Positions 1-13,855 of a stretch of DNA of 64,000 bases are shown here, in pieces. The notes beneath the pieces were generated by a model. The model was not told the DNA's origin, ran no database searches, and saw only the letters and a program-made list of their open reading frames with translations. The stretch is from Ehretia macrophylla (taxonomy: Eukaryota; Streptophyta; Magnoliopsida; Boraginales; Ehretiaceae): contig CM075765.1 of the NCBI GenBank assembly GCA_037974665.1, positions 16,425,501-16,489,500 on the forward strand, read 5' to 3'. The position numbers and the translations under genes are program-made. How positions within the stretch are numbered: position 1 is the first letter of the stretch; the number at the start of each line of letters is the position of its first letter.

Positions 1-936
1 ATAATATTCGTATTTTCTCTTTGGTTAGTGGTAATGCAAAGAAGAAGACAAATAGAGATGATTTCTATTAGCCAGTGGGAGCATTCTAAGAAGAATATTA
101 AGGATTGAATAGGCATGTGTAAATGATATTTTCATAGCCTTAAAACCGGACATTAAAAGAGATTTTAATTCAAAGTATCTTTATAGTTTGAATGTCAAGG
201 TTGTAAAGCTACTATGAATTATAAATCTTCTTTCATTGTGATTGGTATTACTTTATGGATTCTAGTGAAACATTAGTGAATGTGTTCGAGGATAGAATCT
301 TAATCTCAATAGTGCGCTTTTGGAAGCGTGGAATGTTTTCAGTGTTAGCAAATAAAACAAAGGTTGTTGCGTTAGCTAAAGACAATTTGTTTGGATGCCT
401 TCGGGACATATTTTGTATTTTAAGGATTATACCTAAATGATTTTAAGAATAAAATGTATGTTCCTAAAGCTTGTATAAGCGCATTATAGTGTAGTCTTTA
501 TTATCTTAATATGGACGAAAGAATGTATTGCAAACATATTATCAACCGTTATAACCATCTACCAAATTTTTAAATTACTCAAATAATCTAAATTAATTGT
601 AGTTTCTACATGATTAGGTTTTTCTAAAAATAAGATGATGATTAAGTTGGTTTGATCAACTTATACATCTTATTTATTAGAAAGGTAACCAAGTCATCAT
701 TTGTTTGATAAAGGATTAAAACTACTAGCTTATTTGGATTAGTACATGTTGATGTATTTAGAGCTATTTGAGAATAGGCTCATATAGAAAAATGTATTAG
801 TGCCTTATGATTAGATCATGAAGGCAAAATACTTAAGTACTATTTTATTTGAGTATCCTAAAATTTTGATATAGTATCGAAATTAATAATGTCTGGTGTA
901 CCACAAATAAATAGGATTTTCTTAGTGAAGAAACCG

Positions 937-3900
937 TGTGACTCCCGAGATTTCTCATCACGTTCATTCGTAACTATTGCATGTCTTTTTGAGCATTTCA
1001 ATGTGCATTTCTTATTCTTGATTATATGTTTTATTAGTGGCTACTATTCATAAGAAAATCAACTGTCTAATTTGCTCGAATTAATATTTTCCTAGATAGT
1101 ATAACTTATAAAAGGAATCGGGAACTTGTAATTTTGGATTTTGAAGGTCGGGAACTTGCGTTTGAAAAATGATTAGTGTTTCGTTGAATAGTGTTACGTG
1201 ATGTAAACATTGCTTTTAAACTAGTTAGCATTTAAATTGAGATTTAGCATAGTTTGACCAAGATTTTGTGGTAATTGACTTAAGCTAAATATACAACACA
1301 TACATATATACATCATATACCATATATGCATACAAATATTCAAAAAAAAAGCCAAAAATACCCAAAAATAGCCCCAAAAATCCTATACGGGAATAGTAAT
1401 TTTTCATGCAAATTTTGCTCAATTTGATCTTCCAAGCTCTTCCAAATGATTTCAAACCATCAAAAAGCTTCTCCTTTGCTCCTACATCTCTAATTTGGTG
1501 AGGAATTCCCCTATATTTGTGCATTTGAATGTTTAGCTACAAACTTTAAATTTTGAGATTTGTTATATCTTGCTTATCTATGGTTATTTATGCTTAAATT
1601 GGCCTCTATTATGATCATACAATATTCTTTTATAGCTATTTGAAGAATTTTGTGGTTGAAAATGAAGTTGGGAGACTTGGGGAAGAAAATGAATAGTGCC
1701 TGTGAATCCTGCGAATTTTGGGGTTTTTGCATTTCTAATTGTTTTGTTGCTTCTAATAGTTGCTAGAACCCTTAAGTATGCTATATGTATCATGAATATA
1801 ATTAGAACTTAGCTAGAATTAGATTTATAGCTTGGATTACAAAAGAGACTTGAAAATGAAATATTGAATCTAGTTGAATTATATCTTGTCTTAGTTAGAT
1901 AATTGATTTTCATGAATCTTATGGGAGGTTAAGTGTTGTGTGCTAGCTAAAATGAAAGATTTTGTTATAGTAGTTGTGGTTAGCGTTATGGTTGTATATG
2001 ATGAAATGTGTATATGAAGTGCTTGATCTAATGCTTGAAAGAGAGTTTATACTAGCTCAAGAAGGTTTCTAAGCTCAATTATTCACAAAATGTAAGCAAT
2101 AAGTTAGTACCTGTTTTGGACAGATTTTTGTCCCTGTATTCTAAAGGCTTTTTGACATAGTAAACATGCTAAAAAATTAACGAAATTTACATGGTAGCTA
2201 GATTAGGCAGTTTTGAACAAATGTTGATTTCTTGGACTAAGGCTAATTCTAATGTTTTAGCCCTCTGATCACATCATTTCCGAAATGTAGCTAAAAAAAT
2301 CGCTGGTTCTGCCCAGCTATGTGTAGTTGCGTGGTAAGGGTTATAACTTTTGGAATTTAACTCGGAATTGAGAACCGTTTGAACCTAAAATTAACTACAC
2401 TTGAAGAGCTACGTTTGTACATAAAAATAAAATAGTTTGGAGGTCAATAGCATAAGTAACCAAATTGATTAAGTTAAGTATCTGTTCAAGAAATTAGAAA
2501 ATGTTTTAGTGGGATTACTATTTGATATTGTTAATTGGGGTTACGAAGTGGTGAAATTGCTAATTCTTGCTAACGTCGATTGTTGCTAAGTAATATTTAA
2601 TCATGTGGAATTGTTAGTTCTTTCATATTAATTGTTATTTCTTGTTGTATATTGATTATATAAGTTAGGGCAAATGTAGATAAGTTTGATTTTGTGTTGT
2701 TTTGCATATCTATCTTGTTCTTTGGTGCTTATGAGGTAGAGAGAACATTCTTTTGCACGTTTTAGAGGTTTTCATGGTTAGTTGCTTAATGAATTAAAGT
2801 ATGGTAGCTTTAGGTATAAGTGAAGAACGAGTGTTTGAGTTTATGCTTGAATGAAGTGTTTTGTGGTAGAAATAGGCTTCATATGAATTATGAACCACAA
2901 ATTGAACAAGAAATCCAAGTAAAAATGCATGTGATAATTCAGCCCCTTTGTTGTTAATTGGAGATTTTGAGATTTTGGGTGTTATGCTAGTTTAGTGACT
3001 AAGTGTTATACCTATATGAATAACTAGGGGTTGCACATTTGAGTGGATTCAAGGAGGTTGAAGTGAATGTAAGTTAGTTTCTTGCATGCTTGGCTTAATC
3101 CAAAGTGAGGGAGTCTTCATCCTTTTTTGTACATCTTAACTTATTTTATTGATTGTAGATTGTATGATTAGTAATTGAAATAGTTTATATGTACTATTTA
3201 CTCGCTATCATGTGTTTTCTCGTGTTATTTGTGTTTAATTGCGAGGGCGGCCTACTTTGTCGACCCTCTTATGTGTTATTTGATATCTTGAATGCTTGTG
3301 GACTTGTTTCGGGATTGCGCAACCTTTTTGGACATGGTAGCGTCGAGAAACACGGGCGGCGTCGGGCTTGCTGTGCTCCCTCGACTACCATGGTGCCTAT
3401 TCCCTTCCCGCTGAAACATACTCCACTACCGCAGAGGCGTGGTTCACCTGCTGGGCATAGACCTACCTCAGGAGAAAGGGTCGTAGGATCGGGATACATC
3501 CGGAGTATCCCAACTTGTTGGTGTTTGGGGTTTGCTGGCACTTGCGTGAAGTTCGTGGCTCGTGGCTCGTGATTGAAGACTTGAAGTAGAACCGTATCCT
3601 TTTTAATGTGGTTAACTACTTGCTATTTAATCTTATTGTTATGTTATATATATGATTTCTTGTATCTGCATATCATAATGCACGCCTGGTATGTTGCATC
3701 ACCTCCCTCACTAAGTAACCTGGTTACTCATTCCTCTTTTCAAAATATTTCAGAAAGCTGAAGACTGGATTGCCTCTTGTATGACCTGCTTGCTCTATTG
3801 GTGTGTAAAACATGGAAGAATGTGATCATGATATACTTGTATTGTATTTGAGACTTTGTGCCCATGTATGTATTTATGTTATATCAAGGAATGTAATATT

Positions 3901-4369
3901 AAAGTTTTAGTTTGTTTGATGATTAGGTACTAGTGGGCTTGTAATATCTTCTATTTGCTTTACTTTATTACTTAGTAGTGCATGCTTGTGTGGACGATGA
4001 AACTAGTTAGTGGGTTGGACACAAATTATAAGAAAGCTTGATTGATAATATAGAGTGGTATGATAAGTGGATTAAAAATATAGAACTTCAATGGATTTGA
4101 TTTTGCATGCTTGTGTGATATGATATTGGGTTCCAAGGCTCGGATGACATTGAGAAGCTGGTTGGCTTTATGAATCTTGAAAGCTAGGTTATGAATGGTT
4201 GATTGTGATTCAGGTCTTGTATGTGACTGTTGGCAGTTTTCTAGATAGACCTACATATAGGGGAAACTCCGTCCGTTTTTCCTTAAATTTCATGGCTGGG
4301 GTTTGGAATTGGATTGAGAATAGTTTGAATAATAGAAGACCTGGTTCTGAGAGGGATTGGGGCGTTATA
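937..4369 (+). mobile_element. Solo LTR of a Tekay-like Gypsy element, with 5-bp TSD
   Basis: The sequence begins TGTGACTCCCGAG and ends GGGGCGTTATA. It is flanked by the direct repeat AACCG (932-936 and 4370-4374). The sister copy near 11880 reads straight through this site, which gives an empty-site comparison. Both ends and a central GC-rich block (about 3240-3560) resemble the LTRs of the Tekay-like element at 30927-40875, but this LTR is about 1 kb longer, so it is a related family rather than the same one. No internal region or second LTR is present, which fits LTR-LTR recombination. Short ORFs inside (for example 3189-3572) are not genes. Confidence 0.88.
3491..3511 (+). other. Conserved LTR hairpin (copy 1)
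   Basis: A 7-bp perfect stem, GGGATAC and GTATCCC, encloses the loop ATCCGGA. It lies downstream of a GTCGTAGGATC motif that is shared with the other LTRs of the window. The role is unknown; the location within LTRs suggests a transcribed or regulatory RNA/DNA element. Confidence 0.6.
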
Positions 4370-6335
4370 AACCGTGCTTTGTTGGACGTAGTAAAGTTGT
4401 TGATTAGTTTGACTAATCATTCTATTTATTTGTGAGTCATGATTTCCTTAATTTAATATTATATTGAATAGTAACTGCCTACTGTTGCTAGAACTTTATA
4501 TTTGATATAAGTTGGATGTCAACCAAGTATTAAATGTGTTAATTTTGGTTTGTCCTACTTTCATTAAAAAGTTTTTTAAAGGACTAGTGGGAGTTTTGGT
4601 TAAAGGTAATTTTATAGTATATCCTAGTCTTGTAGGATATAATTTCTATTTAGTGATCAATGTCTATTGATCTATTATATTGTAATCTTTCTTGAAGAAA
4701 AATGTTTTATTCAAGAAGATGTTACTTTATAATAAAATAGAAATTGAGGATGTATCCTCAAAAGCTATAAAATCAACTAGACCAAAGTAATGAATCTATT
4801 CAATAAGGTCTGAGATGAGTCATCACACAAGATCTTGGAAAAACTAGTAGTGTATCTCATTCTTTAAAAGAATATAAGGATATCTTTTTGGAAGCACAAA
4901 CGTTGTTTGTGTATTTGAGATAATTATCAATTAGTTGATCCTACGATCTACAACGAAATGATATATTTGATATCGATTCCAAGAAACTATATAATGCAAA
5001 GCATAATAATGAGACTTTATATACTTTAGCTTAATCTGGATATTGATCTCCGAGATAAAGGTTGAAGTTAATAGAAAAGGGTAATGTTCTTTTATAGCTA
5101 TATTGGTTTCTAAAAAATATCATCAAAGCCAAAGTGTTAGCTATGATGAAATCCTTTTACCAATTATTGTGCTTTAGTCTCGTTATATTATGCTAGTCAT
5201 TATAGCACATTGTATTACTATATTGATGATTCTGATCTGTTGATATGAGTAATATGTGCATACTTGATAAATCCACTTGTGGATTTTTAAGTGAATTCCT
5301 TGGAAATGTTTCACCCATTTCAAATGAGATTAAAGAGTTAGTTTTCATTTAAAATGTAGATGAACCTTGTGATTGCAAAAGAATAGTGGGAGCGCATCCA
5401 CTTTTCTATGATTGCAATAATGATGACTTCAATATCATAGTTGATGATATGTGTGTTGTGATATTAATTATAGTCTAGTCATATTAAATGCTCTCCATTT
5501 AGAACTTGTCGTTCGTATCTTGTGAATTTGTAGCTATAATGATAGTACAAATAGATTACTCGACATATTCCTTAGATTGTACATAAGAGTGGTTTTGAAG
5601 GTGTTCAAGAAACTCTAGTTGCATAACAAATTTGTATTCAAAGTTATAGTAACTTCATATTTGTTATATTATGTACAAGACTTGATATTGAGTAAACTGT
5701 AAAGTGTTACGAGTAAATATTAGTCCAATCCAAGTTTGGGAATGGTTGATAGAATTGAAGTATATTCTTAAGTACTTGGGAAGCACTAAAGATATATATT
5801 TTAGTTCATGGAAGAAGTAAATTCCATACTGATGGATTTACTAGTTCAGATTCTTAATCTGAATCTTATAATAGAATGTCTATGTTAGGGTTCACGTTTA
5901 TTTGTAGTGGGAGCTCAGTAAGTTAGAAAGGTTCTAAGAAAACTGTAGATTCCATTACATAACTTATGTCTTTTGTGATATGTAATATTACGAAAGAAGT
6001 TGTTTGGATCGAGAAAATCATACGAGTTGGTTATGGTTCCTATCGTTAAGTTGTGATGCTTTTATTGTTACGACTATACGGAGCTACTGCACAAACTTGT
6101 GGAACCAAGGTCTCACTGTATGTCCAAACATTTGGAAAAGTGTTTCCATCTTCATGTGTTGTATCTGTAGCCAATAATCATATTGAGATATGTCTTTGCA
6201 GAAAACGGCCACATCTCTTGATGTAGCTGACCCACTTACCGTAGCTATGAATCAGTCACAACTAGGTCCTCATTTTGAGAAGATGAGTATATGATATCAT
6301 TGTTTGTTGTACTAATACTATGTTTCATAGCATTA

Positions 6336-6350
6336 GTACAAGTGGGAAAT
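6336..6350 (+). other. Polypurine tract before the middle LTR
   Basis: A purine-rich run, AAGTGGGAAAT, directly precedes the LTR start TGTTAGAGATATG, as expected for the plus-strand primer. The equivalent site before the right LTR (13842-13855) has drifted to AAGTGGTAGAT. Confidence 0.6.
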
Positions 6351-8703
6351 TGTTAGAGATATGCCCTAATGCTACATATTTGGATGACATATATTGGGGC
6401 ATTTTGACATTTACTTATGGCATTAGTGTTTATATGTTCGTTTACATATTGACATAATTAGGACATTCATATTCTCCTTCTTTACGTATATGAATGAGTC
6501 TCTAGTATTTTCATTAGAAGAATGTATTCTAAAAGCGTTTAGAATATGTTGGCGTATTTTCTTAATATGATAAATACTTAAAGTGTTCATAGTCCTTAGA
6601 TTATTTGATCGGGACTTTAATAATCAATTACGGACTATCACATGTGTTGTTACCTTTGATTAACATAAAGATGTTAATGATAAAGGATGGTGGGCCACGT
6701 GCCATAACAGCATAGCGATGCGACTAACAAACATGTGGATGACTATTAGTTGAATAGATCATTGAATGTGACGTGAATAACAAATTACATGACTTTAGAT
6801 TAATAATTTGTTAATCGTTGTGATTGTGCATGTAATCCTTAGACTTGAGACATTACGGTTGTCATATGTATTGGGGTTTGATTCTAGCGTTTGGATAATG
6901 ATTGTTTCGACAAACGAGATGAGATACGTCCTCTTGCAGTTTCATTCGTCTTGTATAGTGATTGACAAGTAGTGGTCAAGAGAGGATCCGTTAACCTCCG
7001 GCGTGAGGCGATGTCCTATGTGATCTAAGATTGGTTGTTTAATGAGGAAATCTTTGGCCAAGGTATGAATGATGGAGAAAGGGTTTTTCATGTGTCATCT
7101 CTCATTATACCAATTAGATCTATGCATGGTATCGAGTTTATGAACTTAATCGAATCATGGTTCTTGCTCGACGAGACAATTAATGGAAGGATTGGATTGC
7201 ACGATAATCGGCGACCATAAATAGATTCACTTGAATAAGACTTCATTGCTTTATAAACTGTCTTGATACGTTGGTAGCTAGAACGTCACTCAAGAACTCT
7301 GAGGGTGTTTTGAGAATGACGGGAGACATTCTCTAAACAAATCGAATAGCTCGATTAACATTGAAAGTGTTCAACATTTATTCAGTGCTATATAGTAGTG
7401 AATCTAGAAAGTCACACACAATAGAGAATGGTGAATGTTTTTCCTATTGAGTTTGATTTAGTTTCTCTTAAATTGTTAAAGTGTTAACAATTGCGTTTAG
7501 TTTCTCTTGAATTGTTAAAGTGTTAACAATTGCATTTATTTTCTCTTGAATTGTTAAAGTGTTAACAATTGCGTTTAGTTTTTCTTGAATTATTAAAGTG
7601 GTAATAATTGCATTTAGTTTCTCTTGAATTGTTAAGGTGTTAACAATTATATTTTGTTTCTCTTATATTGTTAAGGAGTTAACAATTGTGTAATTGTTAA
7701 GGAGTTAACAATTGTGTAATTGTTAAGAAGTTAACAATGGTGTAATTGACCTTTTAAAAGTTATTGAGGTCAATATGTAATTATTATTAAGTGTTGGGGC
7801 TAATGTGAAAATATGAAAAGGTTGTTTTCATAATTTCAACTAATTGTGATTATGTTGAATATTTAAATACATTAGTGGAAAAATACTACAATAAAAGAAA
7901 CAAAAGATGACAAAGTTGTCATCTTTTCTTTTCTAACAAAGAGACAAAACAACACAACCTTAATTCAAGGAAGGTTGTCTTCTCTTTTATTTCAAAAGGA
8001 GACAAGAACAAGAAAAGAAGGAAAAAGATGACAAGGCTTGTCACCTTTTCTTCTCTCCACACGTTGGAGAAAGAAAATGGTGAAGAAGAATTGTTTTCTT
8101 CTTCAACCAAGAAAAGAGTTGTCTTCTTCACTTTTTCCCTCAAGCCTCCATGGCTGAAAATCAGAGAAAAACGCAGCAAATAATTAGAAGAAGAAGTCTT
8201 CTCTTCTTCATCATCTTCTTCATACATGGCTGAAAAATGAAGCAAAAGAGATGAAGTTGTCTTCTCTTCTTCACCAAAAACGTTGCCATGAACAAGGAAG
8301 AGAAAGAATGGTTTTGCTCTCTTCTTCACCAACAAGCTCATAAATCTTCTATGGTAGATCTAGCACAAAACAACCACAGAAATGGAGAAGCCATTCATTA
8401 CTTGTGTGGACGGACTAGAGCTCTTGTGCTTTCAAGGGATTGTGTCTTCCATCAAGTGAGCAAAATTTCAGATTTGTAGCTTCTATGAGTTGTCTACAAG
8501 AGGTATCCTTTTCTTTTATCTCTTGTCAATATATATATATTTGCTATATATATGTTTTTCATATGTTAATCACATGATATCAAGATTAGAGTTTCAAATG
8601 AACATCATGCTTTGAATTCCATAAATTTTTGAATGTCACGTTTCACTTCCGCTCGATTCTTAGCTTGATGATGTTCATAGCTCTAAATATACAAGATCTT
8701 TCA
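6351..8703 (+). mobile_element. LTR (middle) of the non-autonomous element chain
   Basis: This 2353-bp LTR starts TGTTAGAGATATG and ends ATCTTTCA, two bases before a tRNA-iMet-type primer binding site. It matches the LTR at 13856-16143 throughout. It contains a 39-bp minisatellite (7456-7743), a weak TATA-like box (TATTTAAATA, about 7860) followed by a transcribed-leader-like region, and a purine/pyrimidine-rich tract (about 7920-8340) that creates long but meaningless minus-strand ORFs. It serves both as 3' LTR of the left copy and as 5' LTR of the right copy. Confidence 0.85.
7456..7743 (+). repeat. 39-bp minisatellite with internal dyad, in LTR
   Basis: About six units of roughly 39 bp (TTTAGTTTCTCTTG followed by a dyad) are followed by two shortened 26-bp units. 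Each unit holds AATTGTTAA, a 4-base spacer and TTAACAATT, a 9-bp inverted repeat. Unit 4 has both arms changed at the paired centre position (G to A and C to T). The right LTR has about two fewer full units. Confidence 0.85.
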
Positions 8704-11700
8704 AGTGGTATCAGAGCAAGGACTTGATGTTCATGTGATTACATATGTGTTTGCTTAAAGTTTCTAAAGTCTTGAGCACAAAAGAACAAGGAAAGAGTTT
8801 CAACATTTCTGAAAATGTTTCTGTCCACTGTTTTCGCGTGACTGTTTTGACATAGTAAATATTGTTAGATTTGGCTGGTTTTTGGATATGTTATGCTATA
8901 GAGATAGTAGAACATTTCATCCTCTAATATGCATCTCCTAATTTCGTGGCTAAGGGTTTCAAAAAAATCAAAATCTGTAAGTTCACTGATTCTCGCGTAA
9001 AGATGGACAGTTTGTGCAGTTGTGTTCCGAAGGGTATAACTCAGTAAATTTAACTCCGAATTGAGTTTTGTTTGATTCTAAAACTATCTACACTCAAAGA
9101 TCTACGTCTCTACAAAATTTCAGAATTTTTGGAGAACTGTAGGTAGGCTAAACGAGTCAAAATAGTTGGTATATGAGCAGCCGATTTATGAGGGGTCTTC
9201 GATTAAAAGCCATGACTAATTGGTTTGACTTTGGTTAAGTCCAATGGGCTTAAAAATCATTTGGTTTTAGTCTAATAAAAATAGATGAGATTGTTTTTCT
9301 TAGTGAAGATTAATATGAGCCTTGGAACTCAAATTGGGCCATAAAATTAACAAAGGATTTGCATTGGGGCCTTATTGAATAAGTATGGACTTAAAATTGA
9401 TTTTATCTAGTTCTTTTGTGTTGTTTAACATGAGATGCTAAAATCTCAGGATATGAAACTTATTGCAAACATGTCTTTTATTTATTTAATGTATTGGATA
9501 CATTAGTTTGTGTTTAGCTTTATTATTTATGTATATGATGCATATTCTATACTTTATGAATTTGGTCTTACATTGTGATGTTGGATGATAAATGGTGAAT
9601 TTGATCATGGACTTGGTTAATGAATGGATAATTAGTTGTAATTTTATTAGATGACGTTGTAACTAATTATATCATTCATTAGTATGTAATTGAGACATAA
9701 GTCTCGTTTTATTTTCTTGCAATTGAGAGAAATTTGTAGTGAGACATAATGTATGTAATTTCTACAAGAAGTTTACAAGAAGACCATTGGAGACTTTCAA
9801 AGAGTTAGAGGTGCTTTGGATCTTAGAAGAATTCGAGAAGACAAGACCAAAGAAGACATGTTGATGTGTTTGTTTAGGTTTTATTTTTGTCTTGATTTAA
9901 TTCATAGTCCAAGTCCATGATCCACCATGAGGTATGATTTTGTATGTTTGTTTATTTATTTGCCTATATGTGATGTATGCTTGTAAATGAACTAATGTGC
10001 AAAGTGAGACCTAATTAAATTCAAAATCTTCCTACGTGCAAACATATTAAATTGTAAAGCGGTAAAAGTGTTTATCGTTGTCCTCCACTATCCTAGGTTA
10101 TATTTTCTCGATTGGGTATGTCTTGGCTAACCCAAAGGTAGGAAGATATATTCCATGAAAGTATTATATTTACCTAGCAAACATAGTGATGTTGTGTTGT
10201 TCCAATATCACGAGGCTAATAACGCACTAAAGCTGAGGTCCGGGATTCAAATTGTCGCAACACTGTGACGGTGGGTGTAATCTAACTAGATCACGTTTCA
10301 AATAATGCACCAAAGCTGAGGTTACGGTGATTTAGGGGAAAAATGGCAATATCCTATATAGTGATATAGATAGTAATCGTTGTTAACTCTTTGTATATAT
10401 ATTCCAATAATGTACCAAAGTTGAGGAGTATTCATATTAAAGAGAATCATGGTCACCTACTAATGAGTCTTTAATTAGATTCACGATCTCATTTAGGAAG
10501 TATGAGATTCGATAAAATTAGTGGGATGTATCATTTAATTAAAGGCCAAATTAAATGTTTTAACAAGTTTATGTCAACTAGCGATCTTATTTTTTGCATA
10601 TGTTTATGGCTACAACAACGAACCAGTCGTTTTTAATTAACTAGACTTTATATCGCGCAACTGGACCAAACTTTTTGATTAACGTTATCATCTAAGAATG
10701 GTTCTTCGAAACTTAATAAAGTCTTAGAGTTATATGCTCCGTTATTTTTATCTTGATAAAGTATCAAAATAAAAGGTTGTAGTACTTATGGTTGATAAGT
10801 AAAACAAATTAAATATGTTAAAGATTTGTATTCTTTCATAGTTTACATAAGGGTATGCAAGATGTAAAGAATATATTTCTAAACTAGCAAATTGTTTTGT
10901 GTAATCATATTTAATGCATGATATTAGATATAAATGGAATTCATTCTCATATTCGTATTTCCTCTTTGGTTAGTGGTAATGCAAAGAAGAAGACAAATAG
11001 AGATGATTTCTATTAGCCAGTGGGAGCATTCTAAGAAGAATATTAAGGATTGAATAGGCATATGTAAATGATATTTTCATAGCCTTAAAACCGAACATTA
11101 AAAGAGGTTTTAATCCAAAGTATCTTTATAGCTTGAATGTCAAGGTTGTAAAGCTACTATGAATTATAAATCTTCTTTCATTGTGATTGGTACTACTTTA
11201 TGGATTCTAGTGAAACATTAGTGAATGTGTTCGAGGATAGAATCTTAATCTCAATAATGTGCTTTTGGAAGCGTGGAATGTTTTCAGTGTTAGCAAATGA
11301 AACAAAGGTTGTTGCGTTAGCTAAAGACAATTTGTTTGGATGTCTTCTCGACATATTTTGTATTTTAAGGATTATACCTAAATGATATTAGGGATAAAAT
11401 GTATATTCCTAAAGCTTGTATAAGCGCATTATAGTGTAGTCTTTATTATCTTAATATGGACGAAAGAATGTATTGCAAACATATTATCAACCGTTATAAT
11501 CATTTACCAAAATTTTAAATTACTCAAATAATCTAAATTAATTGTAGTTTCTACATGATTAGGTTTTTCTAAAAATAAGATGATGATTAAGTTGGTTTGA
11601 TCAACTTATACATCTTATTTATTGGAAAGGTAACCAAGTCATCCTTTGTTTGATAAAAGATTAAAACTACTAGCTTATTTGGATTAGTACATGTTGATGT

Positions 11701-13855
11701 ATTTAGAGCTATTTGAGAATAGGCTCGTATAGAAAAATGTATTAGTGTCTTATGATTAGATCATGAAGGCAAAATACTTAAGTACTATTTTATTTGAGTA
11801 TCCTAAAATTTAGATATAGTATCGAAATTAATAATGTCTGGTGTACCACAAATAAATAGGGTTTTCTTAGTGAAGAAACCATGCTTTGTTGGACGTAGTA
11901 AAGTTATTGATTAGTTTGACTAATCATTCTATTTATTTGTGGGTCATGCTTTCCTTAATTTAATATTATATTGAATAGTAACTGCCTACTATTGCTAGAA
12001 CTTTATATTTGATATAAGTCGGATGTCAACCAAGTATTAAATGTGTTAATTTTGGTTTGCCCTACTTTCATTGAAAAGTTTTTTAAAGTACTAGTGGGAG
12101 TTTTGATTAAAGGTAATTTTATAGTATATCCTAGTTTTGTAGGATATAATTTCTATTTAATGATCAATGTCTATTGATCTATTATATTGTAATCTTTCTT
12201 GAAAAAAAAGGTTTTATTCACGAAGATGTTACTTTATAATAAAATAGAAATTGAGGATGTATCCTCTAAAGCTATAAAATCACATTGACCAAAGTAATGA
12301 ATCTATTCAATAAGGTCCGAGATGAGTCATCACACAAGATCTTTGAAAACTAGTAGTGTATCTCATTCTTTAAAAGAATATAGGGATATCTTTTTGGAAG
12401 CACAAACGTTGTTTGTGTATTTGAGATAATTATCAATTAGTTGATCCTACGATCTACAAAGAAATGATATATTTGATATCGATTCCAAGAAACTATATAA
12501 TGCAAAGCATAATAATGAGACTTCATATACTTTGGCTTAATCTGGATATTGATCTCTGAGATAAAGGTTGAAGTTAATAGAAAAAGGGTAATGACATTTT
12601 ATAGCTATATTGGTTTCTAAAAGATATCATTAAAGCCAAAGTGTTAGCTATGATGAAATCCTTTTACCAATTATTGTGCTTTAGTCTCATTGTATTATAC
12701 TAGTCATTATAGCACATTGTATTACTATATTGATGATTCTGATCTATTGATATGAGTAATATGTGCATACTTGATAAATCCACTTGTGGATTTTTAAGTG
12801 AATTCCTTGGAAATGTTTCACCTATTTCAAATGAGATTAAAGAGTTAGTTTTCATTTAAAATGTAGATGAACCTTGTGATTGCAAAAGAATAGTGGGAGC
12901 GCATCCACTTTTCTATGATTGCAATAATGATGACTTCAATATCATAGTTGATGATATGTGTGTTGTGATATTAATTATAGTCTAGTCATATTAAATGCTC
13001 TCCATTTAAAACTTGTCGTTCGTATCTTGTGAATTTGTAGCTATAATGATAGTACAAATAGATTACTCGACATATTCCTTAGATTGTACATAAGAGTGGT
13101 TTTGAAGGTGTTCAAGAAACTCTAGTTGCATAACAAATTTGTATTCAAAGTTATAGTAACTTCATATTTGTTATATTATGTACAAGACTTGATATTGCGT
13201 AAACTGTAAAGTGTTACGAGTAAATATTAGTCCAATCCAAGTTTGGGAATGGTTGATAGAATTGAAGTATATTCTTAAGTACTTGGGAAGCACTAAAGAT
13301 ATATTTTAGTTCATAGAGGATGTAAATTCCGTAGTGACGGATTTACTAGTTCAGATTCTTAATTTGAATCTTATAATAAAATGTCTATGTTAGGGTTCAC
13401 GTTTATTTGTAGTGGGAGTCCAATAAGTTAGAAAGGTTTTGAGAAAACTGTAGATTACATTACATAACTTATGTCTTTTGTGATATGTAATATTACGAAA
13501 GAAGTTATTTGGATCGAGAAAATCATACGAGTTGGTTATGGTTCCTATCGTTAAGTTGTGATGCTTTTATTGTTACGACTATACGGAGCTACTGCACAAA
13601 CTTGTGGAACCAAGGTCTCACTGTATGTCCAAACATTTGGAAAAGTGTTTCCATCTTCATGTGTTGTATCTGTAGCCAATAATCATATTGAGATATGTCT
13701 TTGTAGAAAACGGCCACATCTCTTGATGTAGCTGACCCACTTACCGTAGCTATGAATCAGTCACAGATAGGTCCTCGTTTTGAGAAGATGAGTATATGAT
13801 ATCATTGTTTGTTGTACTAATACTATGTTTCATAGCATTAGTGCAAGTGGTAGAT
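8704..13855 (+). mobile_element. Internal region of the non-autonomous LTR element
   Basis: About 5.15 kb lie between two matching LTRs. A primer binding site is at the left end and a degraded polypurine tract at the right end. No reverse transcriptase, integrase or other retroelement domain is visible. The longest ORF (11200-11385, 61 codons) is also present at 255-440 with substitutions, but resembles no family I know. I infer a LARD-like element. The PBS type is compatible with either Copia or Gypsy, so the superfamily is not assigned. Confidence 0.75.
8706..8717 (+). other. Primer binding site (tRNA-iMet type)
   Basis: TGGTATCAGAGC starts two bases after the LTR end. This is the usual plant retrotransposon primer site complementary to initiator methionine tRNA, and it fixes the + orientation of the element. 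Confidence 0.9.

Larger units (their letters stand above)
1..6350 (+). mobile_element. 3' internal part of a non-autonomous LTR retrotransposon, interrupted by a solo LTR
   Basis: Without the insertion at 937-4369 this stretch matches about 10956-13855 nearly base for base; for example the segment around 255-440 recurs at 11200-11385. It runs directly into the LTR at 6351, so it is the 3' internal part of a second copy of the same element. No gag, protease, RT, RNase H or integrase motif is visible in any frame, and the short ORFs carry no domain I recognise. I infer a large non-coding derivative (LARD-like) that would need proteins from another element. The left end lies outside the window. 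Confidence 0.75.

Noticed and set aside
3189-3572. 127-codon ORF in the solo LTR
   Set aside because: It lies in the conserved GC-rich LTR block; the same block in other LTRs has different frames and stops, so the nucleotide sequence, not the protein, is conserved.
7456-7743. CRISPR-like array of 39-bp repeats
   Set aside because: No spacers; units are directly contiguous, AT-rich and inside a plant LTR.
7919-8341. 140-codon minus-strand ORF in the middle LTR
   Set aside because: Composition is Glu/Lys/Phe/Ser from a CTTCTT-type simple tract; in the sister LTR (15348-15771) it is broken into pieces. It runs opposite to the element and has no domain.
8706-8717. tRNA gene fragment
   Set aside because: The 12-base tRNA-complementary match is a retrotransposon primer site; no cloverleaf surrounds it.
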